From an uncultured Lachnospiraceae bacterium (GTDB lineage Bacteria; Bacillota; Clostridia; Lachnospirales; Lachnospiraceae), in assembly GCA_946413945.1 (NCBI GenBank), contig CAMKMR010000086.1:1-7181 (forward strand): 7,181 nt of DNA. Reading direction: 5' to 3'. Positions 1 through 5,719 of the stretch are shown here, one piece after another. The notes beneath the pieces were generated by a model. It was given only the letters and a program-made list of their open reading frames with translations. It had not been told where the DNA came from and did not search any database. The position numbers and the translations under genes are program-made. How positions within the stretch are numbered: the first letter of the stretch is position 1; the number at the start of each line of letters is the position of its first letter.

Positions 1-821
1 TGAATAACTGAAATGCATGTAACAAGGATAAAGAAGATAACGGCCTTAGCCTGTCCAACTCCCTGCCATCCTGTTGTTCCATACATAGTGTCATAAATAT
101 TAAGCGCAAGTAACTGAGACATCTTTCCAGGATTACCACCTGTAAGAGCTAAGTTCTGGTCAAAGAGCTTAAATCCATTTGTTAATGTAAGGAAAGAACA
201 AACTGTTATGGTTGGTGCAAGCATAGGAAGAATGATCTTTGTAAGCATTTTTCTTCCATAGGCTCCATCAATCTTAGCTGCCTCAAGAACATCAGCTGAA
301 ATACTCTGAATACCTGCAACATATATTATCATCATGTAACCTATCTGCTGCCAGCAGACAACTATTACCATTCCCCAGAAAGCGTGCTTTGATGTTGATA
401 CGATAGTCTGAGAATATTTCTGAAGGAATGAATTAAAGATCATCAGCCATACATAACTGAGTACGATACCTCCGATCAGGTTAGGAAGGAAGAACACCGT
501 TCTAAAAAGAGATGTTCCTCTGATCCCCTTTGTAAGGCACCATGCAATCGCAAATGCAACTACATTGATTATAAGCATTGTAACAAGTGTAAAAAGTGCC
601 GTGTACCAAATTGAGTGAATAAAGTCTGTATCAAGTTTTCCGTTTATAAAAAATATCTTTGTATAATTCTTAACGCCTACCCATTTCCAGTCTGTAACTG
701 TAGTAAACTTACAGAAAGAAAGGAAGATACCATAAACGAAAGGAATGATAAATCCTATTGTAAATGCCGCCATCGTTGGAAAAACGAAAAGTGGCCACCA
801 TTTCTTGATAGTTTTTTCCAT
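1..821 (-). CDS. Carbohydrate ABC transporter permease, MalF/UgpA type (3' end cut by window edge)
   Basis: This is one of the two membrane subunits of a binding-protein-dependent sugar importer. The frame is open from the ATG at 821-819 to the left edge: 273 residues are visible and the stop lies outside, so perhaps 15-25 residues are missing from a usual length near 290. Hydrophobic segments lie at about residues 11-36, 73-97, 107-130, 148-170, 203-222 and 258-273, fitting a six-helix topology. The EAA loop that contacts the ATPase is clear at residues 180-201, starting EAAKIDGAYGR and ending ILPML; it is followed by the family's LTGGNPG stretch near 226-232. The start is set by a ribosome binding site 6 nt upstream and by a typical basic, Trp-rich beginning (MEKTIKKWW). 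It follows the binding-protein gene by 88 nt, with a terminator-like hairpin in the gap. Family assignment is firm; substrate (maltodextrin-like) is inferred from neighbours only. Confidence 0.93.
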   Translation of the reverse strand, partial: MEKTIKKWWPLFVFPTMAAFTIGFIIPFVYGIFLSFCKFTTVTDWKWVGVKNYTKIFFINGKLDTDFIHSIWYTALFTLVTMLIINVVAFAIAWCLTKGIRGTSLFRTVFFLPNLIGGIVLSYVWLMIFNSFLQKYSQTIVSTSKHAFWGMVIVVCWQQIGYMMIIYVAGIQSISADVLEAAKIDGAYGRKMLTKIILPMLAPTITVCSFLTLTNGFKLFDQNLALTGGNPGKMSQLLALNIYDTMYGTTGWQGVGQAKAVIFFILVTCISVI

Positions 822-827
822 GGTTCG

Positions 828-833
828 CTCCCT
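828..833 (-). promoter_or_regulatory. Ribosome binding site of the permease gene
   Basis: The minus strand reads AGGGAG here, 6 nt before the ATG at 821-819. It supports this start for a gene whose far end is outside the window. The site begins 6 nt after the T-run of the upstream terminator hairpin, so transcripts that read through carry it intact. Confidence 0.8.
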
Positions 834-839
834 GTTTAT

Positions 840-876
840 AAAAAATTAAGGGCGGGCGACAACTGCCCACCCTTAA
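840..876 (-). terminator. Intrinsic terminator / attenuator between binding protein and permease
   Basis: On the minus strand TTAAGGGTGGGC (876-865) pairs with GCCCGCCCTTAA (857-846) around a 7-nt loop, giving a 12-bp stem with one G-U pair, followed at once by six T (845-840). On the plus strand the G-U position is a C/A mismatch and no T-run follows, so the minus orientation is clear. It lies 33 nt after the binding-protein stop and just before the permease ribosome binding site. The usual reading is partial termination that leaves the binding protein in excess over the membrane subunits; that role is inference. Confidence 0.85.
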
Positions 877-909
877 CTTAAGATTTATGTGCATCCTAAA
901 TTTTAAAAC

Positions 910-2355
910 TTATTTTGCAGCTTCTTCTGCAAGTTTCCACTGATTAGCCCATCCATCTACGAAAGCTGTCTTAACCTTATCCCAGTCACCTGTGCCTTCT
1001 GTGTAAGCTGTAAGTGCTGAAACAACATCTGCTCTCCAGTCATCAACATTTGGTGTTGCGTTGAAAGACCAAGCTACTGATGTCTTACCTGCATCCATAT
1101 ACTTCTGAGCATCCTGAGAGAATGCATTTGATGGAGCATAATCACCTGTGAATGTATCGAATGGAGCTGAAAGGCCCATCTTGTTAGCAACTGCATCACG
1201 ACCAGCGTCTGATGTGATAACCCATGAAAGGAAATCAAGTGTAGCCTGAATATTCTCTTCTGAAGCCTGACTGTTTACTGCCCAATAGTTCTCTGTACCA
1301 ACGCAAAGTCCCTGATTAGCATCATCAACACCAGCATAGATTGGCATCATACCAAGATCTTCTGCCTTTACAAGGTATCCGTTTGCTTCATCTGTAAGTG
1401 GCGCATACTCCCAGTTACCATTCTGGTAGAATACAGCTTCTTCCATACCGAACTCTGTCTCAGCGTTGTATGTTCCTGATGTAAGTGTCTTAGGATCAGC
1501 TGATGAAGTTGAAACATAAAGATCCCACATGTTCTTGTAGCTATCAAGATACTTACCTGTTATCTCACCCTGACCTGCGATAAGATCGCATCCGGCATCC
1601 TTGAATTCATAATAAAGAGGAATACAAGCAAGATGTCCTGAGAATCTCCATGAAGAACCTGAATCAAGTCCTGATGAAGCAAATGCCTCTGTAAGTTCAT
1701 ATCCAAACTTCTCATTGATCTCATCAATTCTCTTATTGATATCTTCAGCAACAGCCTTTAACTTATCAAAGCTGTCGATTTCGTCTGCTGACTTAACTAC
1801 TGCATTGTCAAGTGTTGCATAGTCATTGATGATCTTCTTGTTATAAATGATACCAAAAGCTTCATAGCAGTTAGCAACACCTGCAACCTTTCCATCATAT
1901 TCGATAGAAAGTGACTTATCTGAAAGGTGGCTGTAAAGATCTGAATCCTTAAGATCATATGTATAATCATTCCAAGTCTGAGCTGCTGTTGTATTACCAA
2001 TATTGAATATTGTTGGCGCATCATTTCCCTTAGCCATCTCTGCCTGAAGAGTTGTAGAATACTGTCCGTCAGCTGCTGTAAGAACTGTTACCTCAACGCC
2101 TGTCTCATCAGTATATGTCTTTGCAAGATCCTGCCATGCTTCATCTGTTTCAGGCTTGAAGTTAAGCATATAAACTGAGCCTGCAGCATTTGATTCTTTC
2201 TTTTCTGTTGTTTCTGTTACATCTGAGCTGCTTGCCTTGTCATCAGTCTTTGTAGCTGATGTTGTACTTTCCTGCTTACCTGAACAAGCACAAAGCATAC
2301 TAGCTGACATTGCAGCTGCCATTGATAATGCTACTACCTTCTTAAATTTTCTCAT
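910..2355 (-). CDS. Sugar ABC transporter substrate-binding lipoprotein
   Basis: This 481-residue extracellular solute-binding protein captures a sugar outside the membrane and delivers it to the permeases. Residues 1-24 are a lipoprotein signal: basic MRKFKK, a hydrophobic core, then the lipobox LCAC with the lipidated cysteine at 24 (a second Cys sits at 22). Residues 25-58 form a Ser/Thr/Lys/Asp/Glu-rich tether. The mature domain starts near residue 60 with a beta-strand and helix pattern usual in this family (VYMLNF, then ETDEAWQDLAKTYTDETGVEV), an APTIFNIGN stretch near 113-121, and a hinge-type segment YEAFGIIYNKK near 164-174. The C-terminal half is rich in Trp and Tyr (WEYAPL, ENYWAVN, VAWSF, WANQWK), as expected for carbohydrate stacking. 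It has its own promoter with operator-like sites and precedes the permease gene. A maltose or maltodextrin ligand is inferred from malQ and glgP nearby, not from the protein itself. Confidence 0.93.
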   Translation of the reverse strand: MRKFKKVVALSMAAAMSASMLCACSGKQESTTSATKTDDKASSSDVTETTEKKESNAAGSVYMLNFKPETDEAWQDLAKTYTDETGVEVTVLTAADGQYSTTLQAEMAKGNDAPTIFNIGNTTAAQTWNDYTYDLKDSDLYSHLSDKSLSIEYDGKVAGVANCYEAFGIIYNKKIINDYATLDNAVVKSADEIDSFDKLKAVAEDINKRIDEINEKFGYELTEAFASSGLDSGSSWRFSGHLACIPLYYEFKDAGCDLIAGQGEITGKYLDSYKNMWDLYVSTSSADPKTLTSGTYNAETEFGMEEAVFYQNGNWEYAPLTDEANGYLVKAEDLGMMPIYAGVDDANQGLCVGTENYWAVNSQASEENIQATLDFLSWVITSDAGRDAVANKMGLSAPFDTFTGDYAPSNAFSQDAQKYMDAGKTSVAWSFNATPNVDDWRADVVSALTAYTEGTGDWDKVKTAFVDGWANQWKLAEEAAK

Positions 2356-2366
2356 CCTTTAATCCG

Positions 2367-2372
2367 CTCCTT
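2367..2372 (-). promoter_or_regulatory. Ribosome binding site of the binding-protein gene
   Basis: The minus strand reads AAGGAG, 11 nt before the ATG at 2355-2353. The spacing is somewhat long, but the signal peptide that starts there leaves little doubt about the start. A GGATTA between this site and the ATG (2365-2360) could pair with TAATCC at 2396-2391 in the leader, a weak 6-bp possibility. Confidence 0.7.
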
Positions 2373-2423
2373 TTTAATATAGTTTTACTTGGATTACTTG
2401 GCAAACTAACCTAACACATTCTC

Positions 2424-2439
2424 CCAATAACGTTATCGG
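2424..2439. promoter_or_regulatory. LacI-family-type operator palindrome
   Basis: Plus strand CCAATAACGTTATCGG is a 16-bp palindrome, symmetric at all but one position pair, with a perfect 10-bp core ATAACGTTAT centred on CG. A central CG in an even-length palindrome is typical of LacI/GalR-family operators, which commonly control maltose and other sugar genes in Firmicutes. It lies about 15-30 nt downstream of the predicted transcription start of the binding-protein gene, a position suited to repression by blocking. The regulator is not in the window. Confidence 0.6.
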
Positions 2440-2451
2440 TATCGTTTCCAA
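2437..2451 (-). promoter_or_regulatory. cre-like site (possible CcpA binding)
   Basis: The minus strand reads TTGGAAACGATACCG, which matches 14 of 15 positions of the degenerate consensus WTGNAANCGNWNNCW; only the last base departs. It overlaps the palindrome 2424-2439 by 3 nt, and the two CG centres are 12 bp apart. Carbon catabolite control would make sense for a sugar importer. Because the consensus is degenerate and LacI-type sites look alike, this could instead be a second half of a compound operator for one regulator. Confidence 0.4.
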
Positions 2452-2460
2452 CTAATTCGT

Positions 2461-2489
2461 ATACTAGCACTTTACACATACCTTTTCAA
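2461..2489 (-). promoter_or_regulatory. Extended -10 sigma-A-type promoter for the transporter genes
   Basis: The minus strand shows TTGAAA (2489-2484, five of six to TTGACA), a 17-nt spacer, and TAGTAT (2466-2461, four of six to TATAAT) preceded by TGC, an extended -10 element. The expected start is near 2454, about 100 nt before the ATG, placing the operator-like sites directly downstream of the start. The region upstream of the -35 is very AT-rich, which often strengthens Firmicute promoters. Confidence 0.6.
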
Positions 2490-2551
2490 TACACATTTTC
2501 ATATTATTATCATATTTGTTTTATATCACCAAACTTTTTCACTTTTTAATG

Positions 2552-2609
2552 TACATAATGCACAAATGCCGAGGAGACTCCTTTAAAAGTTCCCTCGACA
2601 TATTATGTA
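2552..2609 (-). repeat. 58-nt folded inverted repeat, 3' of the DUF624 gene
   Basis: Outer arms TACATAAT (2552-2559) and ATTATGTA (2602-2609) are perfectly complementary. Inside lies a hairpin (2566-2601) of 16 paired positions with a single A/C mismatch and a 4-nt loop, separated from the outer helix by a 6-nt bulge on one side only (2560-2565). Four of the pairs are G-U on the minus-strand RNA but C/A or A/C mismatches on the plus strand, so a minus-strand transcript is the better folder. No T-run follows, so it is not a standard terminator. It may end or protect the DUF624 mRNA, or be a small dispersed repeat. Confidence 0.55.
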
Positions 2610-2630
2610 AATTGTATAATTATCTGTGAA

Positions 2631-2662
2631 GCCTCACACGACTGAAATCGCGAGTGTGCGGC
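2631..2662 (-). repeat. Imperfect hairpin directly after the DUF624 gene
   Basis: GCC (2631-2633) and CACAC (2635-2639) pair with GTGTG (2654-2658) and GGC (2660-2662), with one opposed mismatch between the two helices and a 14-nt inner region that can form a further CGA/TCG contact. It begins 14 nt after the DUF624 stop. No T-run follows in either direction, so termination is not supported; a 3' end structure or a dispersed palindromic repeat is possible. Confidence 0.4.
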
Positions 2663-2676
2663 GGCAATTCATCAAA

Positions 2677-3327
2677 CTAGTCTTCTTTATCCTTTGGAAG
2701 ATACTGCCTTATAGACAATCTGAATATAATTACATTTATATAAGCCGGTCCGGCAAAACCAAGCATCAGCCATAAGACAAAGCTCTTTATAAAAAGCTGC
2801 TGATTAAAATAAAATACAAAAACTGGTAAAGCAGTTATAAATGTCATTGTAAGAGCCACATAAAAGCGTCTTAAGCCGAACAACATACTATTTAGCAGCT
2901 GCTTTTTTAAAGGACTGTCAAAGGTCGCTAAAAGCGGTATAAGATAAGCAAAAACAATGGCGTAACTGATCACAAAAGCCATTCCTAAAGCTTTCATAAA
3001 GAAAGCACAACTATCCCCTTTTCCTTCAGAAAAAATTCTCATTATGTAACAATCTGCAGCAACTATAAACCCTGCTCCAATAAGGATAAGCCCTGCAAAA
3101 AAGCTGTTCTTAAAGTTATTTTTAAACTCCTTAAAATAAAGCTTTATTATATGAGCATCTTCCCCTTTTTTCATTTTAGCAAGGACATAATAAGCTGCTT
3201 CAGACGCTGGTCCTATGGTAATTATCGGCAGGGATGATATGAGCCATAAAAAATTAACTATAACCACATCTGCTAATGTGGAAAGAGCCCTAAATAGCGG
3301 CCCATCAAAAGCAAATAACTGCGACAT
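2677..3327 (-). CDS. DUF624 / YesL-like integral membrane protein
   Basis: This 216-residue membrane protein belongs to the DUF624 (YesL) family, whose members often sit beside carbohydrate ABC transporter genes in Firmicutes and whose function is not established. The family signature is at the N-terminus: an FLWLISSLPIITIGPA stretch at residues 26-41, then AAYYVLAKMKKGED, then FKEFKNNFKNS at 65-75. Predicted membrane segments are near 17-38, 75-97, 113-136, 156-176 and 180-204, and the protein ends in a charged tail (PKDKED). Length is usual for the family. The start is set by AGGAG 7 nt upstream. It lies between glgP and the binding-protein gene, all in the same direction, with a terminator hairpin immediately before it. 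A role in controlling or assisting sugar uptake is a guess from context. Confidence 0.88.
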   Translation of the reverse strand: MSQLFAFDGPLFRALSTLADVVIVNFLWLISSLPIITIGPASEAAYYVLAKMKKGEDAHIIKLYFKEFKNNFKNSFFAGLILIGAGFIVAADCYIMRIFSEGKGDSCAFFMKALGMAFVISYAIVFAYLIPLLATFDSPLKKQLLNSMLFGLRRFYVALTMTFITALPVFVFYFNQQLFIKSFVLWLMLGFAGPAYINVIIFRLSIRQYLPKDKED

Positions 3328-3334
3328 TTTCTTT

Positions 3335-3339
3335 CTCCT
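3335..3339 (-). promoter_or_regulatory. Ribosome binding site of the DUF624 gene
   Basis: The minus strand reads AGGAG, 7 nt before the ATG at 3327-3325. Only 3 nt separate it from the T-run of the upstream terminator, so the site is kept on read-through transcripts. Confidence 0.8.
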
Positions 3340-3342
3340 GGT

Positions 3343-3375
3343 AAAAAAAGTGTGGCCCGTTTGGGGACCACACTT
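3343..3375 (-). terminator. Intrinsic terminator between glgP and the DUF624 gene
   Basis: On the minus strand AAGTGTGGTCC (3375-3365) pairs with GGGCCACACTT (3358-3348) around a 6-nt loop: 11 consecutive pairs including one G-U. The 3' arm ends in a run of seven T (3349-3343). On the plus strand the G-U pair becomes a C/A mismatch and no T-run follows. It starts 30 nt after the glgP stop and probably ends most malQ-glgP transcripts, with the DUF624 gene reached by read-through or from its own weak promoter. Confidence 0.85.
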
Positions 3376-3405
3376 ATAGTAACATATTTTTAGCCTGTTT
3401 TAAAC

Positions 3406-5661
3406 TTATGATAACTTCCAGATATCTCTGTTGTATTCTTCAATAGTTCTGTCTGATGAGAAGAAGCCGGCCTTTGCAATATTAACAAGCATCTTACGAG
3501 CCCATCCAAGACGATCCTCATAATCCTTATATGCTCTTTCCTTTGTTGCAAAGTAATCATCTACATCAGGGAATGTCATGAACCAGTCTTTATTAAGGAG
3601 TTCGTTGTAAAGTCTCTCTAAGTTCTCCTTATTTCCAAGCTTCATCATTTCCTTACCAACGATAAAGTCAACAGCTTCCTTGATAACAGGATTCTTCTTG
3701 TAGTAATCCTTTGAAACATAAGAAGCGTCAGCATATCTCTTAATAACTGTATCTGAATCCTCACCGAAGATATAGATATTGTCTTCTCCTACGAACTGAG
3801 CGATCTCAACGTTAGCTCCGTCCATTGTACCTACAGTTACAGCACCATTTAACATGAACTTCATGTTACCTGTACCTGAAGCTTCCTTAGAAGCAAGAGA
3901 GATCTGCTCTGAGATATCTGCTGCTGGAATAACCTTTTCAGCCTTTGTTACGTTGTAGTTTTCCACCATAACAACTCTGAAGTAAGGTGCTACATCTGGA
4001 TCATTTGCTGTAAGTTCCTGAAGGCAGAGGATAAGGTGAATGATATCCTTAGCGATAGTATAAGCAGGAGCTGCCTTAGCACCAAAGAGCATTGTGATCG
4101 GTGTTGAAGGCTTCTTGCCAGCTTTGATCTCTAAATATTTATGAATAGCATAGAGGCAGTTAAGCTGCTGTCTCTTATACTCATGAAGTCTCTTAACCTG
4201 AACGTCGAAGATTGAATTCTCATTTAATTCAATTCCATCTGTTCTCTTTAAGAAATTCTTTAAGATCTTCTTATTTTCAGCCTTTACTGAAAGAAGGTCA
4301 TAAAGTGATTTTTCATCATCAATGTAATTAAGGAGTTCTTCAAGCTCTGTAGCATCATTCTTAAAGCCAGTACCGATGTGATTCTCGATGTACTTTGTAA
4401 GATCATGATCACAGTGAAGAAGCCATCTACGGAATGTGATACCATTTGTCTTATTGTTGAACTTCTCAGGATATAACTTATAGAACTTGTTTAATTCTGT
4501 GTTCTTTAAGATTTCTGTATGAAGGTATGCAACACCATTTACGCTGTGACCAAAATGGATATCCATATGAGCCATGTGGATTCTGTCATCCTTATCAATT
4601 ATCGCTACTGCTGGATCATCATACTTTTTAACAACAATGTCATTAAGTTTTTCAATTATAGGAACGATTGCTGGAGCAACCTTCTTGATGAACTTAACCG
4701 GCCATTTCTCAAGTGCCTCAGCAAGGATTGTGTGGTTAGTATAAGCACATGTATTTGTAACGATCTCAACAGCTTCTTCGAACTTGATACCTTCCTTCTC
4801 AAGAAGTCTGATAAGTTCTGGGATCACCATTGATGGATGTGTATCATTAATCTGAACTGCTGCATAATCTGCAAGATCATGAAGGTTAGAACCTCTCTTC
4901 TTTGCCTCAGCAATAATAAACTGTGCAGCATTTGAAACCATGAAATACTGCTGGTAAACACGAAGAAGGTTTCCTGCCTCATCACTGTCATCTGGATAAA
5001 GGAAAAGTGTTAAGTTCTTCTTTATCTCTTCCTTGTCGAAAGAAATTGAATCCTTCTTTACGATAGTCTCATCAACTGTGTCGATATCGAAAAGGTGAAG
5101 TTCATTTGTTCTGTTTTCATAACCAGTTACAGCGATATCATAAAGAGTTGACTTAATGCTGAAATCTCCGAATTCTACTGTATAAGCCTCATCTCTCTTT
5201 GTAAGCCATGAGTGATCGTCGATCCATGGATTGATTGTTTCCTTCTGAAGATTCTTCTCGAATACCTGCTTAAAAAGTCCAAGGTGGTAATTAAGTCCGA
5301 TACCATCACCGTTAAGACCAAGTGTTGCAATAGAATCAAGGAAGCAAGCTGCAAGTCTTCCAAGACCACCGTTACCAAGTGATGGTTCCTGCTCAACTTC
5401 TTCGATAAGAGTAATAGACTTACCATTTGCTGCGAGTTCATTTGCGATTGCATCATAGATGCCGAGATTGATAAGATTATTGCTAAGAAGCTTTCCAATA
5501 AGGAATTCTGCAGAAATATAATAAAGCTTCTTCTTTCCCTTTTCTGTAACACGCTTTGTAGCTTTTTCTTTTGTAAGAAGAAGCAGTGCTGCATAAATTT
5601 CTTCATCAGTACATTCAGCGATTGTCTTGTTGAAATGTTTCATTAAGTAATTCTCTAACAT
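3406..5661 (-). CDS. glgP: Glycogen / alpha-glucan phosphorylase
   Basis: This cytoplasmic GT35 enzyme uses pyridoxal phosphate to phosphorolyse alpha-1,4-glucan ends, releasing glucose-1-phosphate. Diagnostic motifs run in order through the 751 residues: YYISAEFLIGKLL (47-59), SLGNGGLGRLAACFLDS (94-110), INDTHPS (271-277), NHTILAEALEKWP (309-321), GHSVNGVAYLHTEIL (371-385, His372 at the active site), NKTNGITFRRWL (403-414), VQVKRLHEYKRQQLN (487-501), and EASGTGNMKF (593-602) with Lys601 the expected PLP lysine, followed by GTMDGANVEI. All expected catalytic elements are present. It is shorter than E. coli MalP (about 797) because the N-terminus and the surface region around residues 140-210 are compact. 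The start has AAGGGAG 11 nt upstream; Met7 is a poorer alternative. It follows malQ by 58 nt without a terminator, so the two are probably cotranscribed for maltodextrin or glycogen breakdown. Confidence 0.97.
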   Translation of the reverse strand: MLENYLMKHFNKTIAECTDEEIYAALLLLTKEKATKRVTEKGKKKLYYISAEFLIGKLLSNNLINLGIYDAIANELAANGKSITLIEEVEQEPSLGNGGLGRLAACFLDSIATLGLNGDGIGLNYHLGLFKQVFEKNLQKETINPWIDDHSWLTKRDEAYTVEFGDFSIKSTLYDIAVTGYENRTNELHLFDIDTVDETIVKKDSISFDKEEIKKNLTLFLYPDDSDEAGNLLRVYQQYFMVSNAAQFIIAEAKKRGSNLHDLADYAAVQINDTHPSMVIPELIRLLEKEGIKFEEAVEIVTNTCAYTNHTILAEALEKWPVKFIKKVAPAIVPIIEKLNDIVVKKYDDPAVAIIDKDDRIHMAHMDIHFGHSVNGVAYLHTEILKNTELNKFYKLYPEKFNNKTNGITFRRWLLHCDHDLTKYIENHIGTGFKNDATELEELLNYIDDEKSLYDLLSVKAENKKILKNFLKRTDGIELNENSIFDVQVKRLHEYKRQQLNCLYAIHKYLEIKAGKKPSTPITMLFGAKAAPAYTIAKDIIHLILCLQELTANDPDVAPYFRVVMVENYNVTKAEKVIPAADISEQISLASKEASGTGNMKFMLNGAVTVGTMDGANVEIAQFVGEDNIYIFGEDSDTVIKRYADASYVSKDYYKKNPVIKEAVDFIVGKEMMKLGNKENLERLYNELLNKDWFMTFPDVDDYFATKERAYKDYEDRLGWARKMLVNIAKAGFFSSDRTIEEYNRDIWKLS

Positions 5662-5672
5662 GTTTACCCAAA

Positions 5673-5679
5673 CTCCCTT
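5673..5679 (-). promoter_or_regulatory. Ribosome binding site of glgP
   Basis: The minus strand reads AAGGGAG, 11 nt before the ATG at 5661-5659. The spacing is long, like that of the binding-protein gene, but the next in-frame ATG (5643) is 29 nt away, so the first is preferred. Confidence 0.6.
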
Positions 5680-5719
5680 ATAATTTTAGATTACTTAGCC
5701 TTTAGATATGCAGGCCTTA

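Larger units (their letters stand above)
2356..2676. other. 321-nt regulatory intergenic region
   Basis: No coding frame is supported here. Going with transcription (high to low coordinates) it holds a hairpin after the DUF624 stop (2631-2662), a 58-nt folded inverted repeat (2552-2609), an AT-rich stretch, a promoter (2461-2489), a cre-like site and a LacI-type palindrome (2424-2451), a leader of about 100 nt, and the ribosome binding site of the binding-protein gene. It is the only long gap in the window and the likely start of a separate transporter transcript. Confidence 0.8.

Noticed and set aside
615..881. Short open frames on both strands around the permease start
   Set aside because: The plus-strand frame is antisense to the permease N-terminus and crosses the terminator; the minus-strand frame at 709-894 is out of frame with the permease, which has the family motifs and the ribosome binding site.
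2385..2401. TTACTTGG repeated twice with one base between, in the binding-protein leader
   Set aside because: Two 8-nt copies in an AT-rich leader are easily due to chance and match no operator I recognise.
3376..3404. Promoter-like TTTAAA, 17-nt spacer, TACTAT with TGT before it, on the minus strand upstream of the DUF624 gene
   Set aside because: Both boxes match at only four of six positions in AT-rich DNA, and the predicted start would fall inside the terminator stem. It cannot be excluded, but it is too weak to annotate.
4519..4833. Open frame of 104 codons on the plus strand
   Set aside because: It is antisense to conserved glgP motifs (NHTILAEALEKWP, GHSVNGVAYLH) and has no supporting features of its own.
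5175..5606. Minus-strand open frame of 143 codons in another frame inside glgP
   Set aside because: It is a shifted reading of the conserved glgP N-terminal half; no frameshift is needed because glgP is intact.
5662..5719. Possible terminator or promoter between malQ and glgP
   Set aside because: Only a 4-bp pairing (GCCT/AGGC) without a T-run and no convincing -35/-10 pair is seen, so cotranscription is the simpler reading.
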